From Desulfopila sp. IMCC35008 (GTDB taxonomy: Bacteria > Desulfobacterota > Desulfobulbia > Desulfobulbales > Desulfocapsaceae), in assembly GCF_010646885.2 (NCBI RefSeq), contig NZ_CP050700.1, positions 3,870,501 to 3,934,500 of the forward strand: 64,000 bases of DNA, read 5' to 3'. How positions within the stretch are numbered: the first letter of the stretch is position 1; every line of letters begins with the position of its first letter. A model generated the notes under the pieces. The model was not told the DNA's origin and ran no database searches. It saw nothing but the letters and a program-made list of their open reading frames with translations. A program made the position numbers and the translations under genes. Shown here piece after piece: positions 15,923-25,415 of this stretch.

Positions 15923-18592
15923 CTACCCGATCTTTCTCAATCGCTCTTCTGCCTCGCCAATCTTGGCAAGTTTGGCATCAAGCTGGTTTTTCTTATCCTG
16001 CTCCTTGGCAACAACCGCCTCGGGGGCATTTGCAAGGAATTTTTGATTCTTTAGCTTCCCGTTTACCTGTTTGAGCTTGGCCTCAACCTTTTTACGCTCC
16101 CGGCCAAGTTTCTCCAGCTCTGCGGTCACATCAACCAACCCTTTAAGAGGCACGAATATCTCGATGTCATTATAGATATAGGTGCCCGCATCATCAGGTT
16201 TATCACCAAATTCCTGAACGGTGAGTCCGCTCAATCTGGTCATATCTGAAATGGCGGCACGAAACCGGGAAATCAGTTCACGGCTGACTTCATCCGGGCA
16301 ATTGACAAACGCCTCAATCTTATTGGAAGGATGCACTTCCGCCTCTGAACGAATGTTCCGGATACCGGTGATAATCCCCATCAACAGGACCATCTGCTGT
16401 TCGGCTTCCTCGTCTTTCCAGGTCTCATTCATTTCCGGAAACGGTGAGATCATGAGCGGCTTTCGCTCACCAGGAAGTACACTCCAGATCTCTTCTGTTA
16501 CAAACGGTGTGACCGGATGGATCAACTTCAGGATCGTTTCGAGTACGGTCAGCAAAACACCTTTAGCCTGCTCCTGCAGCTGGGGGTCATCACTGAACAG
16601 GTCAGCCTTGATCCACTCCAGGTACCAGTCGCAGAATTCCCCCCAGATAAACTGGTAATTGGCAGAAGCTACTTCGTTAAAGTGGTACTCATCCAGGCCA
16701 GACCGTACCGCTTCAATCGTCGCCGCTGTTCTGCTTAAAATCCAGCGGTGAACAAGCGGCAAGGCTTTGGGATTATGCGCAACTGAGGTAATGGATGGCT
16801 CACTATCACTCACATGCATGAGGGCAAAGCGTGCGGCATTCCATAGTTTATTGATAAAATGGCGATACCCTTCAATGCGGTCTTCATCCAGTTTTATTTC
16901 ACGCCCCTGGGCTGCAAACGCAGTCAGAGTGAAGCGCATCGCATCCGTCCCGTACTGGTCCATAACTTCCAGGGGATCGATAACGTTGCCGGTCGACTTG
17001 GACATCTTCTTACCATGTTTATCCCGCACCAGGGCGTGCAGATACACATCCTTAAAAGGCACTTCACCCATAAAATGAATGCCCATCATCATCATCCGGG
17101 CAACCCAGAAAAAGAGGATATCAAAGCTGGTGATCAGTACAGATGTAGGATAGTAGGCCTGCAGATCCTTTGTGTTTTCCGGCCAGCCCATGGTGGAGAA
17201 CGGCCAGAGCGCAGAGGAGAACCAGGTATCGAGCACATCGCTCTCACGGATCAGTTTGCCGGACGCGCATTTCGGGCAACTTTCCGGATCAAACGACTCG
17301 ACAATCAACTCACCGCACTCCTCACAGGTCCAGGCCGGAATCCGGTGCCCCCACCATATCTGGCGCGAAATACACCAGTCGCGGATATTGTCCATCCAGC
17401 TGTAGAAGGTGTTGTACCAGGTTTTGGGGTAGATGTTTATCTGGCCATCCCTTACGGCCTCAACCGCTTTATCGGCCAGGGGGCGGACAGAAACAAACCA
17501 TTGCAGGGAAGTAGTCGGTTCGATTACGGTCTTACATCGGTAACAATGCCCCACCGCGTGATCGTAATCCTCAATTTCCACCAGAAAGCCCTGCTCTTTC
17601 AAGTCCTCAACAATCTGTTTACGGCAGGCAAACCGATCAAGTCCTTGATATTTACCGGCGTTCTCATTCATCACGCCCTTGTCATCCATCACTTTCAGCA
17701 ACGGTAGGTCGTGACGTAGTCCGATCTCATAGTCATCACGGTCATGGGACGGGGTGACCTTGAGGGCGCCGGTTCCGAAATCCATCTGTACATGGTGGTC
17801 GAACACCACAGGTACAACCCTGTCGACCAATGGCAGCCGGATACCGGATTCGGCCAGATGGTTGTATCTCTCGTCATCCGGATGCACCGCCACCGCGGTA
17901 TCTCCCAACATTGTTTCCGGTCGGGTCGTGGCGATCACCACAGAACCGGAACCGTCAGCAAAGGGATAACGGAGATGATACAGTTTACCCTTGGTGTCCT
18001 CATGTTCTACCTCGTCGTCGGCCAGAGCCGTATGACAACGCGGGCACCAGTTTACGATATAATCACCTTTATAAATCAGCCCTTCCTTGTAAAGCCGGAC
18101 AAAGACCTCACGAACCGCTGAGGACAAACCTTCATCCATAGTGAACCGTTCCCGGTCCCAGTCGCACGAAGCCCCAAGTTTTCGGAGCTGATTGATGATG
18201 GTGCCGCCCTTTTCACGACGCCATTCCCACACCTTATCGATAAATGCATCCCGGCCCAGGTCGTGCCGTCCCTTGCCCTCCGTTGCCAACTGGCGCTCAA
18301 CCACATTCTGGGTCGCAATACCGGCGTGATCTGTTCCCGGCACCCAGAGGGTCGAGTCACCGCACATCCGGTGATAGCGTACCAGGATATCTTGCAGGGT
18401 GTTGTTCAAGGCATGCCCCACATGCAGGACACCGGTCACATTGGGTGGCGGTATAACCACGGAAAACGATGGGTTCCCTTCCGTGTAGGTAGCGGAAAAG
18501 CAATCCTGCTCCTGCCATTTTTCCAGCCACTTGGATTCGACTTCCGAGAACTGATACCCTTTACTCAACAGATGTTCTTCTTTTTGTGCCAT
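15923..18592 (-). CDS. valS: valine--tRNA ligase
   Basis: Class I aminoacyl-tRNA synthetase that charges tRNA-Val and edits mischarged threonine. The 889-residue protein carries the HIGH motif as PPPNVTGVLHVGHALNN (about 48-64), the CP1 editing domain with TTRPETMLGDTAVAVHP, a zinc-binding Cys segment (TCEECGEL...CPKCASGKL), the KMSKS motif as GKKMSKSTGN, an anticodon-binding domain, and the C-terminal coiled coil (about 815-885) typical of ValRS. Length and order are complete. The ATG has only a weak ribosome binding site. Confidence 0.97.
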   Translation of the reverse strand: MAQKEEHLLSKGYQFSEVESKWLEKWQEQDCFSATYTEGNPSFSVVIPPPNVTGVLHVGHALNNTLQDILVRYHRMCGDSTLWVPGTDHAGIATQNVVERQLATEGKGRHDLGRDAFIDKVWEWRREKGGTIINQLRKLGASCDWDRERFTMDEGLSSAVREVFVRLYKEGLIYKGDYIVNWCPRCHTALADDEVEHEDTKGKLYHLRYPFADGSGSVVIATTRPETMLGDTAVAVHPDDERYNHLAESGIRLPLVDRVVPVVFDHHVQMDFGTGALKVTPSHDRDDYEIGLRHDLPLLKVMDDKGVMNENAGKYQGLDRFACRKQIVEDLKEQGFLVEIEDYDHAVGHCYRCKTVIEPTTSLQWFVSVRPLADKAVEAVRDGQINIYPKTWYNTFYSWMDNIRDWCISRQIWWGHRIPAWTCEECGELIVESFDPESCPKCASGKLIRESDVLDTWFSSALWPFSTMGWPENTKDLQAYYPTSVLITSFDILFFWVARMMMMGIHFMGEVPFKDVYLHALVRDKHGKKMSKSTGNVIDPLEVMDQYGTDAMRFTLTAFAAQGREIKLDEDRIEGYRHFINKLWNAARFALMHVSDSEPSITSVAHNPKALPLVHRWILSRTAATIEAVRSGLDEYHFNEVASANYQFIWGEFCDWYLEWIKADLFSDDPQLQEQAKGVLLTVLETILKLIHPVTPFVTEEIWSVLPGERKPLMISPFPEMNETWKDEEAEQQMVLLMGIITGIRNIRSEAEVHPSNKIEAFVNCPDEVSRELISRFRAAISDMTRLSGLTVQEFGDKPDDAGTYIYNDIEIFVPLKGLVDVTAELEKLGRERKKVEAKLKQVNGKLKNQKFLANAPEAVVAKEQDKKNQLDAKLAKIGEAEERLRKIG

Positions 18593-18732
18593 AACCGGTG
18601 ATAATGTTTGTACCTATATTTATGTGGATTCCAGCCGGCTATAAGCCGACCGGCGATATTCGAACCGACACTACCTGCGAAACAGGTTAAGTTCAATACT
18701 TTTTCTGTCCGGCCACCCCATCTGCCCGCTTT

Positions 18733-19827
18733 TCAGCGGTAACTCCAAGGCTTGGGCAGAAAAAGATGCTCATAAAGATTGAGGGCATATCTGTCGGTCA
18801 TGCCGGCGATAAAATCACAAACCAACCGATGTGCGGTGACCTCATCTTCCCAATGCTCTGGCCGTCCCTCTCTCATCCAGTCTTTACCATGCCGCCGCAC
18901 CAGACCGTTTTCCATCAGATACTCGTAAAGATCCCGGATTATTCGCTGAGCCTTTTCGAACTCATTGTGCACTCTATAAAAACGGTACACATTATTGTAT
19001 AGAAAAGAGCGCAGACCAGAAATGGCCTCCAGCATTCTCTCACTCACGTGAAGATACCCGTCATCCGCCTGCAGGGTCTCGACAATGAGATCGCGAACCA
19101 TGTTGCCGATCCGCTTGGAATGTTTTGCACCGACAATATTCTTGATATCACCAGGCAAGTCCTCCTCCCGCAGGATTCCGGCCCGCAGAGCATCATCAAG
19201 ATCGTGGTTAACATAAGCGATGATATCGGCTAGCCGTACGACCTGACCTTCGAAGGTAATGGCCAATTGCGATTCGTCCCGCGGCAGGATCTCGGAGTTG
19301 CCCTTTGAATGCCGGAGGATACCGTTACGGACCTCCAGGGTAAGATTGAGCCCCCGACCATCATTTTCCAACCTGTCCACAACTCTTAGACTGTGAACAT
19401 AATGCCGAAACCCACTGGGATGCAGTTCGTTTAACGTCGCCTCTCCCGCATGCCCGAACGGAGTATGGCCCAGATCGTGACCAAGGGCAATAGCCTCGGT
19501 AAGTGGTTCGTTGAGGCAGAGCGCCGCGCTGATAGTACGTGCTATCTGTGAAACCTCAAGAACATGGGTTAAACGGGTTCGGTAATGGTCGCCTGTGGGA
19601 GCGAGAAATACCTGGGTTTTATGTTTGAGACGGCGAAACGTCTTGGAATGGGTGATACGATCCCGATCCTTTTGAAAAGGAAGCCGAATATCGGAAACCA
19701 CCTCTTCCTCCTCAACCATCCGCCCTTTTGAATCCTTACTGAGTGTTGCATAGGGAGAGAGGAAATTTGTTTCCCGCTCTTCAAGCTGGCTCTTTATCGA
19801 GGTCCCTATGACTGGTAAAAATCCCAT
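18733..19827 (-). CDS. deoxyguanosinetriphosphate triphosphohydrolase-like HD protein
   Basis: HD-domain nucleotide hydrolase of the dGTPase family, which releases triphosphate from dNTPs. The 364-residue product from the chosen start has the family order: SDIRLPFQKDRDRITHSKTFRRLKHKTQVF, R-THVLEVSQIART, the HD pair in ALGHDLGHTPFGHAGE, and VVRLADIIAYVNHDLDDA with the later metal-binding Asp. The frame extends to 19938, but the ATG at 19827 fits the family N-terminus and has GGAG/AAGGG upstream. The chain lacks the insertions of E. coli Dgt, as in shorter dGTPase-like proteins, so substrate preference is uncertain. Confidence 0.88.
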   Translation of the reverse strand: MGFLPVIGTSIKSQLEERETNFLSPYATLSKDSKGRMVEEEEVVSDIRLPFQKDRDRITHSKTFRRLKHKTQVFLAPTGDHYRTRLTHVLEVSQIARTISAALCLNEPLTEAIALGHDLGHTPFGHAGEATLNELHPSGFRHYVHSLRVVDRLENDGRGLNLTLEVRNGILRHSKGNSEILPRDESQLAITFEGQVVRLADIIAYVNHDLDDALRAGILREEDLPGDIKNIVGAKHSKRIGNMVRDLIVETLQADDGYLHVSERMLEAISGLRSFLYNNVYRFYRVHNEFEKAQRIIRDLYEYLMENGLVRRHGKDWMREGRPEHWEDEVTAHRLVCDFIAGMTDRYALNLYEHLFLPKPWSYR

Positions 19828-20063
19828 ACCGGCCCTTACTCCGTTGTCACCGTTCCTTCTGGCTCGTGTTTTTCGTCCTTTTGCAGTTATTTCAAAACAT
19901 CCAACAAGTTGTTTACACTCGACACCGACAGAGTGCAAGCAGGAAAAGCGATTTTCGACATCAAAACCGATGCATAACCCCCCGGAACATGATACTTTTC
20001 TTCGAGCACTCCTCTATAAACAAGATCCCGGAAGCCCAAAACCCATGATTCAATGGAGCTTGC

Positions 20064-20507
20064 ATGGACAGCAGAAACACACGCAAACTTATATATATAA
20101 TCATCTTCATACTCGTCGCATTGCGTTTTTACACCACCCATGGACCGACAGCGATAACGGATAACCCGGCTTATGACAACAGCGAGATAACCAGGGCATA
20201 TTCAGAACGGCTTGAAAACATCCAGGTGAACGGCAGCGGAACCGTAATCAAACTGTTGCCGGATGACCTGAAAGGGTCACGGCACCAGAAAATTATCGTG
20301 CGCATCAGCCCAGACCACACTATCCTTATTGCCCACAATATCGACCTGGCTCCGCGGCTTGACACTCTAAAAGAGGGAGACACCATCCGTTTCAGCGGGG
20401 AGTACGAATACAACTCCAGGGGAGGGGTGGTCCACTGGACCCATCACGACCCCAAAGGTCACCATGCGGATGGCTGGATCATCCATGACAATACGACCTA
20501 TAAATAA
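20064..20507 (+). CDS. DUF3465-family protein
   Basis: The 147-residue product has one N-terminal membrane helix (about 8-26), then a small OB-like domain: GSGTVIKLLPDDLKGSRHQK, ILIAHNIDLAPRL, LKEGDTIRFSGEYEYN and WTHHDPKGHHADGWI. The Gly-Thr-Val and WTHHDP signatures match DUF3465. These proteins often lie next to nucleases or occur alone; the function is not known. It is divergent from the dGTPase-like gene and shortly precedes tpx. A periplasmic, membrane-anchored location is inferred from the helix. Confidence 0.75.
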   Translation: MDSRNTRKLIYIIIFILVALRFYTTHGPTAITDNPAYDNSEITRAYSERLENIQVNGSGTVIKLLPDDLKGSRHQKIIVRISPDHTILIAHNIDLAPRLDTLKEGDTIRFSGEYEYNSRGGVVHWTHHDPKGHHADGWIIHDNTTYK

Positions 20508-20606
20508 TATTCACGTCACCCTACTTGACACCTCTGCCCGGGATTACAATCTTTGCTTCAGGTTGTTTTTTCATGTTGTTTCAATCAACTATTAAAGGAG
20601 CTATCC

Positions 20607-21104
20607 ATGGCAACAATCACCCTGAAAGGAAACGAGATTTCAACAGTCGGCGAACTACCTGCAAAAGGAAGCAACGCTGCGGCTTTCAGCCTTGTTGCAA
20701 CCGACCTGAGCGAGAAAAGCCTGGCGGATTTTAGCGGCAAGTATGTTGTTCTTAACGTCTTTCCCAGCATCGATACACCTGTCTGCGCGGCATCCGTACG
20801 TAAATTTAACGAGGTTGCCGGAAAGCGTGAAGACACAGTGGTATTCTGCATATCTGCAGATCTGCCCTTTGCCCACAACCGCTTTTGCGAGGTGGATGGA
20901 TTGAAAGACGTTATTCCACTGTCGACCTTTCGAAACAGTGATTTCGGTTCAGATTACGGCCTGACTATCACAACCGGCCCTCTCGCCGGGCTTTTATCAA
21001 GGGCCATTATCATTGTTAATCCCGATGGAAAGGTGATTTATACCGAGCAGGTTCCGGAAATTGCCCAGGAACCGGATTACGACGCAGCACTCGCAGCGTT
21101 CTGA
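20607..21104 (+). CDS. tpx: thiol peroxidase Tpx
   Basis: Atypical 2-Cys peroxiredoxin that reduces hydroperoxides with electrons from thioredoxin. In the 165-residue product the peroxidatic Cys60 lies in PSIDTPVCAASVRKFN and the resolving Cys94 in DLPFAHNRFCEV, exactly as in E. coli Tpx. FPSIDT supplies the conserved Thr. The frame is open from 20553, but the ATG at 20607 follows AAAGGAG at the right spacing and begins with the family-typical MATITLKGNE. A strong terminator follows, so this is a single-gene unit. Confidence 0.96.
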   Translation: MATITLKGNEISTVGELPAKGSNAAAFSLVATDLSEKSLADFSGKYVVLNVFPSIDTPVCAASVRKFNEVAGKREDTVVFCISADLPFAHNRFCEVDGLKDVIPLSTFRNSDFGSDYGLTITTGPLAGLLSRAIIIVNPDGKVIYTEQVPEIAQEPDYDAALAAF

Positions 21105-21124
21105 TACACTTATTGTTGCTCCGT

Positions 21125-21179
21125 CTGCACTGTACCTTCCTGGCAATCAGAGAGAGTGGTACGGTGCAGATATGTTTTT
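21125..21179 (+). terminator. intrinsic terminator of tpx
   Basis: A 12-bp stem (CTGCACTGTACC with GGTACGGTGCAG, one wobble pair) with a 21-base loop is followed by ATATGTTTTT. It sits 20 bases after the tpx stop codon. Confidence 0.8.
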
Positions 21180-21355
21180 GACTGCCAAGAAATAAGCGCC
21201 CCCGCCTTTGGCTTCATTTCGTCCGTTGAGTGTACTAAAAGCCCCACGTTCCTGAAAGAAAGACCAGCTGTCGACCTCATGTTAATCCACTCTTGGCTTG
21301 TCGCTCTTTTGAAATAATCGTTGTCAAGCGGTGGAAGTTGCTATAATACGTTCCC

Positions 21356-22411
21356 ATGAAACTGAAAATTGCTATCAACGGATATGGGCGGATAGGCCAG
21401 AGCGTCTTGCGCGCATTATACACGGGACGGTTCCGCCCCCTGTTCGAGGTTGTGGCCATCAATGAGCTGGCTGATATCGACACCCTCACCTACCTGACCC
21501 GTTATGACACAACGCATGGCCGCTTCCCCCTGAGTGTTCGCCAGGACGGTAATAATCTTTATATTGGGGAGGACTGCATACGAGTGCTCCGGTGTGCCGA
21601 ACCCAAGGACCTTCCCTGGAACGAGCTGGGGGTGGATCTGCTGTTTGAATGTTCAGGTTCCTTCAACGATCGCGCCACAGCTCACAAGCATCTTGAGGCA
21701 GGAGCAAAAAAAATCCTGATATCACATCCTGCTAACAAAGAGATGGACGCCACTATCGTCTATGGAGTGAACGACCATCTGCTCAAACCTGACTTGAGAA
21801 TCGTCTCAAATGCGAGTTGTACGACAAATTGCATCATCCCGGTTATCAACCTGCTGGAGAGAAATCTTGGTATAGACCACGGCCTTATTACCACCATCCA
21901 TTCGGCCATGAACGACCAGCCTGTCATAGACAGTTACCACAACACGAACCTGCGCCTGACCCGTAGTGCCCTCCATTCGATTATCCCCGTGGATACCGGT
22001 CTGGCAAGAGGTATCGAGCGTATTATGCCTGAGATGACCGGGAAATTTGAGTGTCTGCACATGCGCGTCCCCACCATCAACGTCTCATTGATGGATCTCT
22101 CTGTTTCTGTCAAAACAGATACGGATATCGAACAGATCAACCGTATCATGCACGAAGCCTCCAAAGGAGAACTCAAGGATCTGCTCGGTTATACCAGGGA
22201 GCCTCTTGCTTCAGTCGATTTCAATACCGATCCTCGCTCCGGCATCGTCGACGGCACCCAGACCAGGGTGAGCGGGACAAGACTGGTGAAAATCGTCTGC
22301 TGGTTCGATAACGAATGGGGCTTTGCCAACAGGATGCTCGATGTCGGCTATAACTGGCTGAGCTTAACCGATCATCAGACTCTAAAGACACAAGTCCGGA
22401 ACGCGGAATAA
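21356..22411 (+). CDS. epd: erythrose-4-phosphate dehydrogenase / GAPDH-family protein
   Basis: NAD-dependent phosphorylating-aldehyde dehydrogenase of the GAPDH fold, 351 residues. The Rossmann start is INGYGRIGQSVLRAL; catalytic Cys155 is in SNASCTTNCI and His182 in TTIHSAMNDQP. The details favour Epd over glycolytic GapA: NELAD after the first strand, YDTTHGRF, IHSAMNDQPVIDSYH and SIIPVDTGLARGI, plus VRVPT-like MRVPTINVSLMDLSV. Epd makes 4-phosphoerythronate for pyridoxal phosphate synthesis. GAPDH activity cannot be excluded. It is followed closely by an unrecognised gene, a glycosyltransferase and trmO on the same strand. Confidence 0.8.
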   Translation: MKLKIAINGYGRIGQSVLRALYTGRFRPLFEVVAINELADIDTLTYLTRYDTTHGRFPLSVRQDGNNLYIGEDCIRVLRCAEPKDLPWNELGVDLLFECSGSFNDRATAHKHLEAGAKKILISHPANKEMDATIVYGVNDHLLKPDLRIVSNASCTTNCIIPVINLLERNLGIDHGLITTIHSAMNDQPVIDSYHNTNLRLTRSALHSIIPVDTGLARGIERIMPEMTGKFECLHMRVPTINVSLMDLSVSVKTDTDIEQINRIMHEASKGELKDLLGYTREPLASVDFNTDPRSGIVDGTQTRVSGTRLVKIVCWFDNEWGFANRMLDVGYNWLSLTDHQTLKTQVRNAE

Positions 22412-22424
22412 CACAACATACATC

Positions 22425-23258
22425 ATGGCCAACAAAAAAACCCGCCAGCTGGTAGTAGATAGTCACGTCCACATTCACAACCTGAACAACCTGGTTCACA
22501 TTCTCGACGCAACCCTCACCTCTTTTGACAAGGCCGTGCAGGTCCATAAAACCGACAAAGACTTCTCCGGCGTTCTCTGCCTGACCGAACCGGCGGGACG
22601 CGATAACTTCACACGCCTCAAGAATCAACTGGATAAATCGGTTGCAACAGGTGAATTGTGTCGGTTAAATAATAGCTGGCACCTCGATTCGACCGCCGAG
22701 GACCTGACCATTGCCGCATGCCATGAGAGTGGCACAGTCATCTACCTGCTGGCGGGCCAACAGATCGTTACCAGGGAAAAACTTGAAGTTCTCTCACTTT
22801 CTGCACCGCAAACGGTTCAGGATCGTATGAGCCTCACCGCAACCATCGAGGCAATTGAAGAACTGGGAGGATTTGCAATCCTGCCCTGGGGCGTCGGTAA
22901 ATGGCTTTTTGGCAGGGGAAAGATCGTCTCAGACTGCATTAAGGAGAAAAGGGGAAATAGAATTGCAATCGGCGACAACGGTGGTCGACCGGCCTTCTGG
23001 AAAAGTGTCGTCCAGTTTGATCTTGCCAAACTCCACGACCTGCCCTTGCTGCACGGCTCAGATCCCTTGCGAGTCAGTGAACTGAGGCGGACTGCAGGCA
23101 GCAGAGCGGATATACTTGTGCTTGATTTTGACAGGGACCGCCCTGCTCAGTCACTTCTCAACGCGTTACGGGAAAATACCTGCGAGAGGATAGCAATTGG
23201 CGCCCCTGAAACATTTATGCACTTCATCCGGGATCAGATTGCCCTCCGGCTTAGCTGA
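22425..23258 (+). CDS. uncharacterised protein with an N-terminal HxH metal-site motif
   Basis: The 277-residue soluble protein is not one I can place in a named family. It opens with VVDSHVHIHN, the Asp-x-His-x-His start of amidohydrolase and PHP-type metal hydrolases. Later it has FAILPWGVGKWLFGRGK and LLHGSDPLRVSELRRTAGSR, the HGSD resembling the GSDxH strand of PHP proteins. Fewer histidines than usual remain for a full metal centre. It starts 14 bases after epd and ends 26 bases before a GT4 glycosyltransferase, so it probably belongs to that transcript. Hydrolase activity is inference only. Confidence 0.6.
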   Translation: MANKKTRQLVVDSHVHIHNLNNLVHILDATLTSFDKAVQVHKTDKDFSGVLCLTEPAGRDNFTRLKNQLDKSVATGELCRLNNSWHLDSTAEDLTIAACHESGTVIYLLAGQQIVTREKLEVLSLSAPQTVQDRMSLTATIEAIEELGGFAILPWGVGKWLFGRGKIVSDCIKEKRGNRIAIGDNGGRPAFWKSVVQFDLAKLHDLPLLHGSDPLRVSELRRTAGSRADILVLDFDRDRPAQSLLNALRENTCERIAIGAPETFMHFIRDQIALRLS

Positions 23259-23284
23259 TTTCCATTGCGTACAGACAAAACATC

Positions 23285-24499
23285 ATGAAAATACTGGTTC
23301 TTGCACCGCACCCTTTCTATCAGGACAAAAGCAACGCCATCACCCTCAAATTACTGGCCGAAGGCCTCACTAAAAGCGGACACCATCTTACCGTAATGAC
23401 CTATGGGGAAGGTGAAGATATCACAATTCCCGGCTGCCGGTTCATACGGTTAAGAAAATCGCTGTTTTCTGCCCGGGCACCCAAAGGCTTTTCTAAAAGA
23501 CGGTTGGTAAACTGGCTGAAGATGTATCGACTTGCCTCGAGATTCCTCAAAACCGAAAAGGTCGATCTTATCCACGCCCGTGAAGAAGCAGTATTCATAG
23601 CCCGCAGGCTTGGTTCACAACATGGTATCCCCTTTGTCTATGAGATGAACAGCCAACTGCCAACAGAGTTATGCAGCAGTGGTCGCCTCCTGCCAAAACT
23701 GTTACCCACTTTGCAAAAAATGGAGAAGTCTGCGGTCGAGGAAAGCATCGGTGTCCTGGCAGGATGCGGGTATCTCGAGAACAGGGTCTTTGGTATCTCG
23801 GAAGATATACCGGTTCAGAGGCTCGACAGTTGCCCCTTGCTTGGCATAATAGGTGATGATGCAAAGCGCAAATCAACCGCCCTCAGCAAAAAGAAAGACT
23901 TCATAACCTTTCTCTATGCGGGCAATCTCGAGTCGTATCAAGATATTGACCTGCTACTTGAGAGCTTTTCACTCGCCTGTCTTGAGAACGAGAAAATACA
24001 GCTCGTACTTATCGGCGGAAGCTCAGCCGACATCAGAAAGTATAAAAAACAGGCAGCAAAACTTGGCATAAAAGGTAAACGAATCAGTTTCGCCGGCCCC
24101 AAACCTGTAAACGACCTCGCATATTATTTCCAACAGGCAGACGCTCTCATTTCTCCACGCAATAAGGGGGAGACGGTCCCCTGGAAAATTTACTCATATC
24201 TTGATTCGGGTAAGCCTGTCCTCGCAACCAACACTCTGCCACACACCCAGATCCTTGATGACTCTGTAGCCCTGCTCGTTCAGGCAAACGGAACCGATAT
24301 GGCTGCTGGCATAATCAAATTAGCCAATGACAGCAAATTAAGAGAGGAACTGGGAACAAAAGGCAGGGAGCTTGTCACCCGGCGGTATACCCGATATGCT
24401 TTTGAACAGAAGTTGATTTCATTTTACCGGCAGATACGGCAAGAAAGAGTGCAAAAAGATAACACCACCGATCAGTTCACCTCACAACCAACAACCTGA
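23285..24499 (+). CDS. GT4-family glycosyltransferase
   Basis: The 404-residue GT-B enzyme transfers a sugar from a nucleotide-sugar donor. The N-terminal Rossmann half (MKILVLAPHPFYQDKSN, then DLIHAREEAVFIA) is followed by the donor half: FLYAGNLESYQDIDLLLESF, IRFAGPKP-like ISFAGPKPVNDLAYYFQQAD, and the GT4 loop SPRNKGETVPWKIYSYLDSG before KPVLATN. No membrane helix is seen. The acceptor is unknown; no polysaccharide cluster surrounds it. The C-terminus is rich in Lys, Gln and Thr. Confidence 0.88.
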   Translation: MKILVLAPHPFYQDKSNAITLKLLAEGLTKSGHHLTVMTYGEGEDITIPGCRFIRLRKSLFSARAPKGFSKRRLVNWLKMYRLASRFLKTEKVDLIHAREEAVFIARRLGSQHGIPFVYEMNSQLPTELCSSGRLLPKLLPTLQKMEKSAVEESIGVLAGCGYLENRVFGISEDIPVQRLDSCPLLGIIGDDAKRKSTALSKKKDFITFLYAGNLESYQDIDLLLESFSLACLENEKIQLVLIGGSSADIRKYKKQAAKLGIKGKRISFAGPKPVNDLAYYFQQADALISPRNKGETVPWKIYSYLDSGKPVLATNTLPHTQILDDSVALLVQANGTDMAAGIIKLANDSKLREELGTKGRELVTRRYTRYAFEQKLISFYRQIRQERVQKDNTTDQFTSQPTT

Positions 24500-24516
24500 C
24501 ATAATTTTACAACATC

Positions 24517-24990
24517 ATGGAATTCTCACCAATCGGCTATATTCGAACCCCCTATACGGAACTGACTGATATGCCGATTCAACCTCGGGGAGCCAATAAA
24601 GTTACTGGTTCTATCGAAATTCTCGAAAAGTATGCAGAAGGTCTTCAGGATCTTGATGGCTTCAGCCATGCCTACCTGATCTACCACCTGCACAAGGCCT
24701 CACGATCCGCCCTTTCCGTCATTCCTTTCATGGATACAGTTGCAAGGGGAATATTCGCCACCCGCTCCCCCCTTCGCCCCAACCACATAGGGCTTTCAAT
24801 TGTCGAAATTACAGGTGTAAAAAATAATATCGTCGAACTGAGGGGCATTGATGTTCTGGATAGAACACCCCTGCTTGACCTCAAGCCGTATATTGAGTCT
24901 TTTGATTACGTCGAGAAAAGCCGTAGTGGCTGGATGCAGGGCAGTATTGAGGAGGTCACCCAAAAACGTTCAGACAACCGTTTTCTCTAA
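24517..24990 (+). CDS. trmO: tRNA (t6A37) N6-methyltransferase TrmO
   Basis: TrmO (TsaA/VirR-like) uses S-adenosylmethionine to methylate N6-threonylcarbamoyladenosine in tRNA. The 157-residue product contains the family blocks FSPIGYIRTPY, QPRGANKVTGSIEI, LQDLDGFSHAYLIYHLHKA, ARGIFATRSPLRPNHIGLS, LDRTPLLDLKPY and a terminal GWM. It lacks the extra C-terminal domain of E. coli TrmO, as in the shorter archaeal-like members. It is last in the epd-unknown-GT4-trmO run. Confidence 0.9.
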   Translation: MEFSPIGYIRTPYTELTDMPIQPRGANKVTGSIEILEKYAEGLQDLDGFSHAYLIYHLHKASRSALSVIPFMDTVARGIFATRSPLRPNHIGLSIVEITGVKNNIVELRGIDVLDRTPLLDLKPYIESFDYVEKSRSGWMQGSIEEVTQKRSDNRFL

Positions 24991-25134
24991 TTCCAAATCT
25001 CTTCTTTCGCCTTTTTGGGCGGGTTATTTCACGTCACTCGGATTTTTCGATAATAGTTATTGTTACTATTTTGTCTCTTGCTATTGACAGCGGGCTACTT
25101 CGGAACCAATGTAGGTTCATAGTGAACTTAAAAT

Positions 25135-25365
25135 TTGCTGAAAAGTGAAACTGTACAGTTTTCTCATTACGACATACAATTAATCGTGACTGAAAAGAAA
25201 CAAAGAAAAGGAAAGCCAAATCCGGAACGTGTAGCTCTCTTACGGTCGCTCCCGATTGAATTAAAGGAGCAAATAACCGGGGAAGAGGCAGAATCGTTCA
25301 TGTACGACGAGGACCCACCTGACAGCCTTATGGAAAAGCTGAGGACCTACCTCGTCAAAGAATAA
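25135..25365 (+). CDS. small hypothetical protein
   Basis: The 76-residue frame encodes a charged protein with a basic middle (KKQRKGKPNPERV) and an acidic end (GEEAESFMYDEDPPDSLMEKL). It is not recognised. The frame opens at a TTG without a clear ribosome binding site; a GTG at 25186 is another possible start. It lies 50 bases ahead of a clearly expressed small zinc protein, which supports it as coding, but its length and start remain doubtful. Confidence 0.45.
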   Translation: MLKSETVQFSHYDIQLIVTEKKQRKGKPNPERVALLRSLPIELKEQITGEEAESFMYDEDPPDSLMEKLRTYLVKE

Positions 25366-25415
25366 CCCCCACCGCAAAACCAAGCATACGCAAAAATCAA
25401 TGAAAGGAGTAGCTC

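Noticed and set aside
16859..17707. 282-residue open frame antisense to valS
   Set aside because: It lies wholly inside a complete, highly conserved gene, and its translation shows no family signature.
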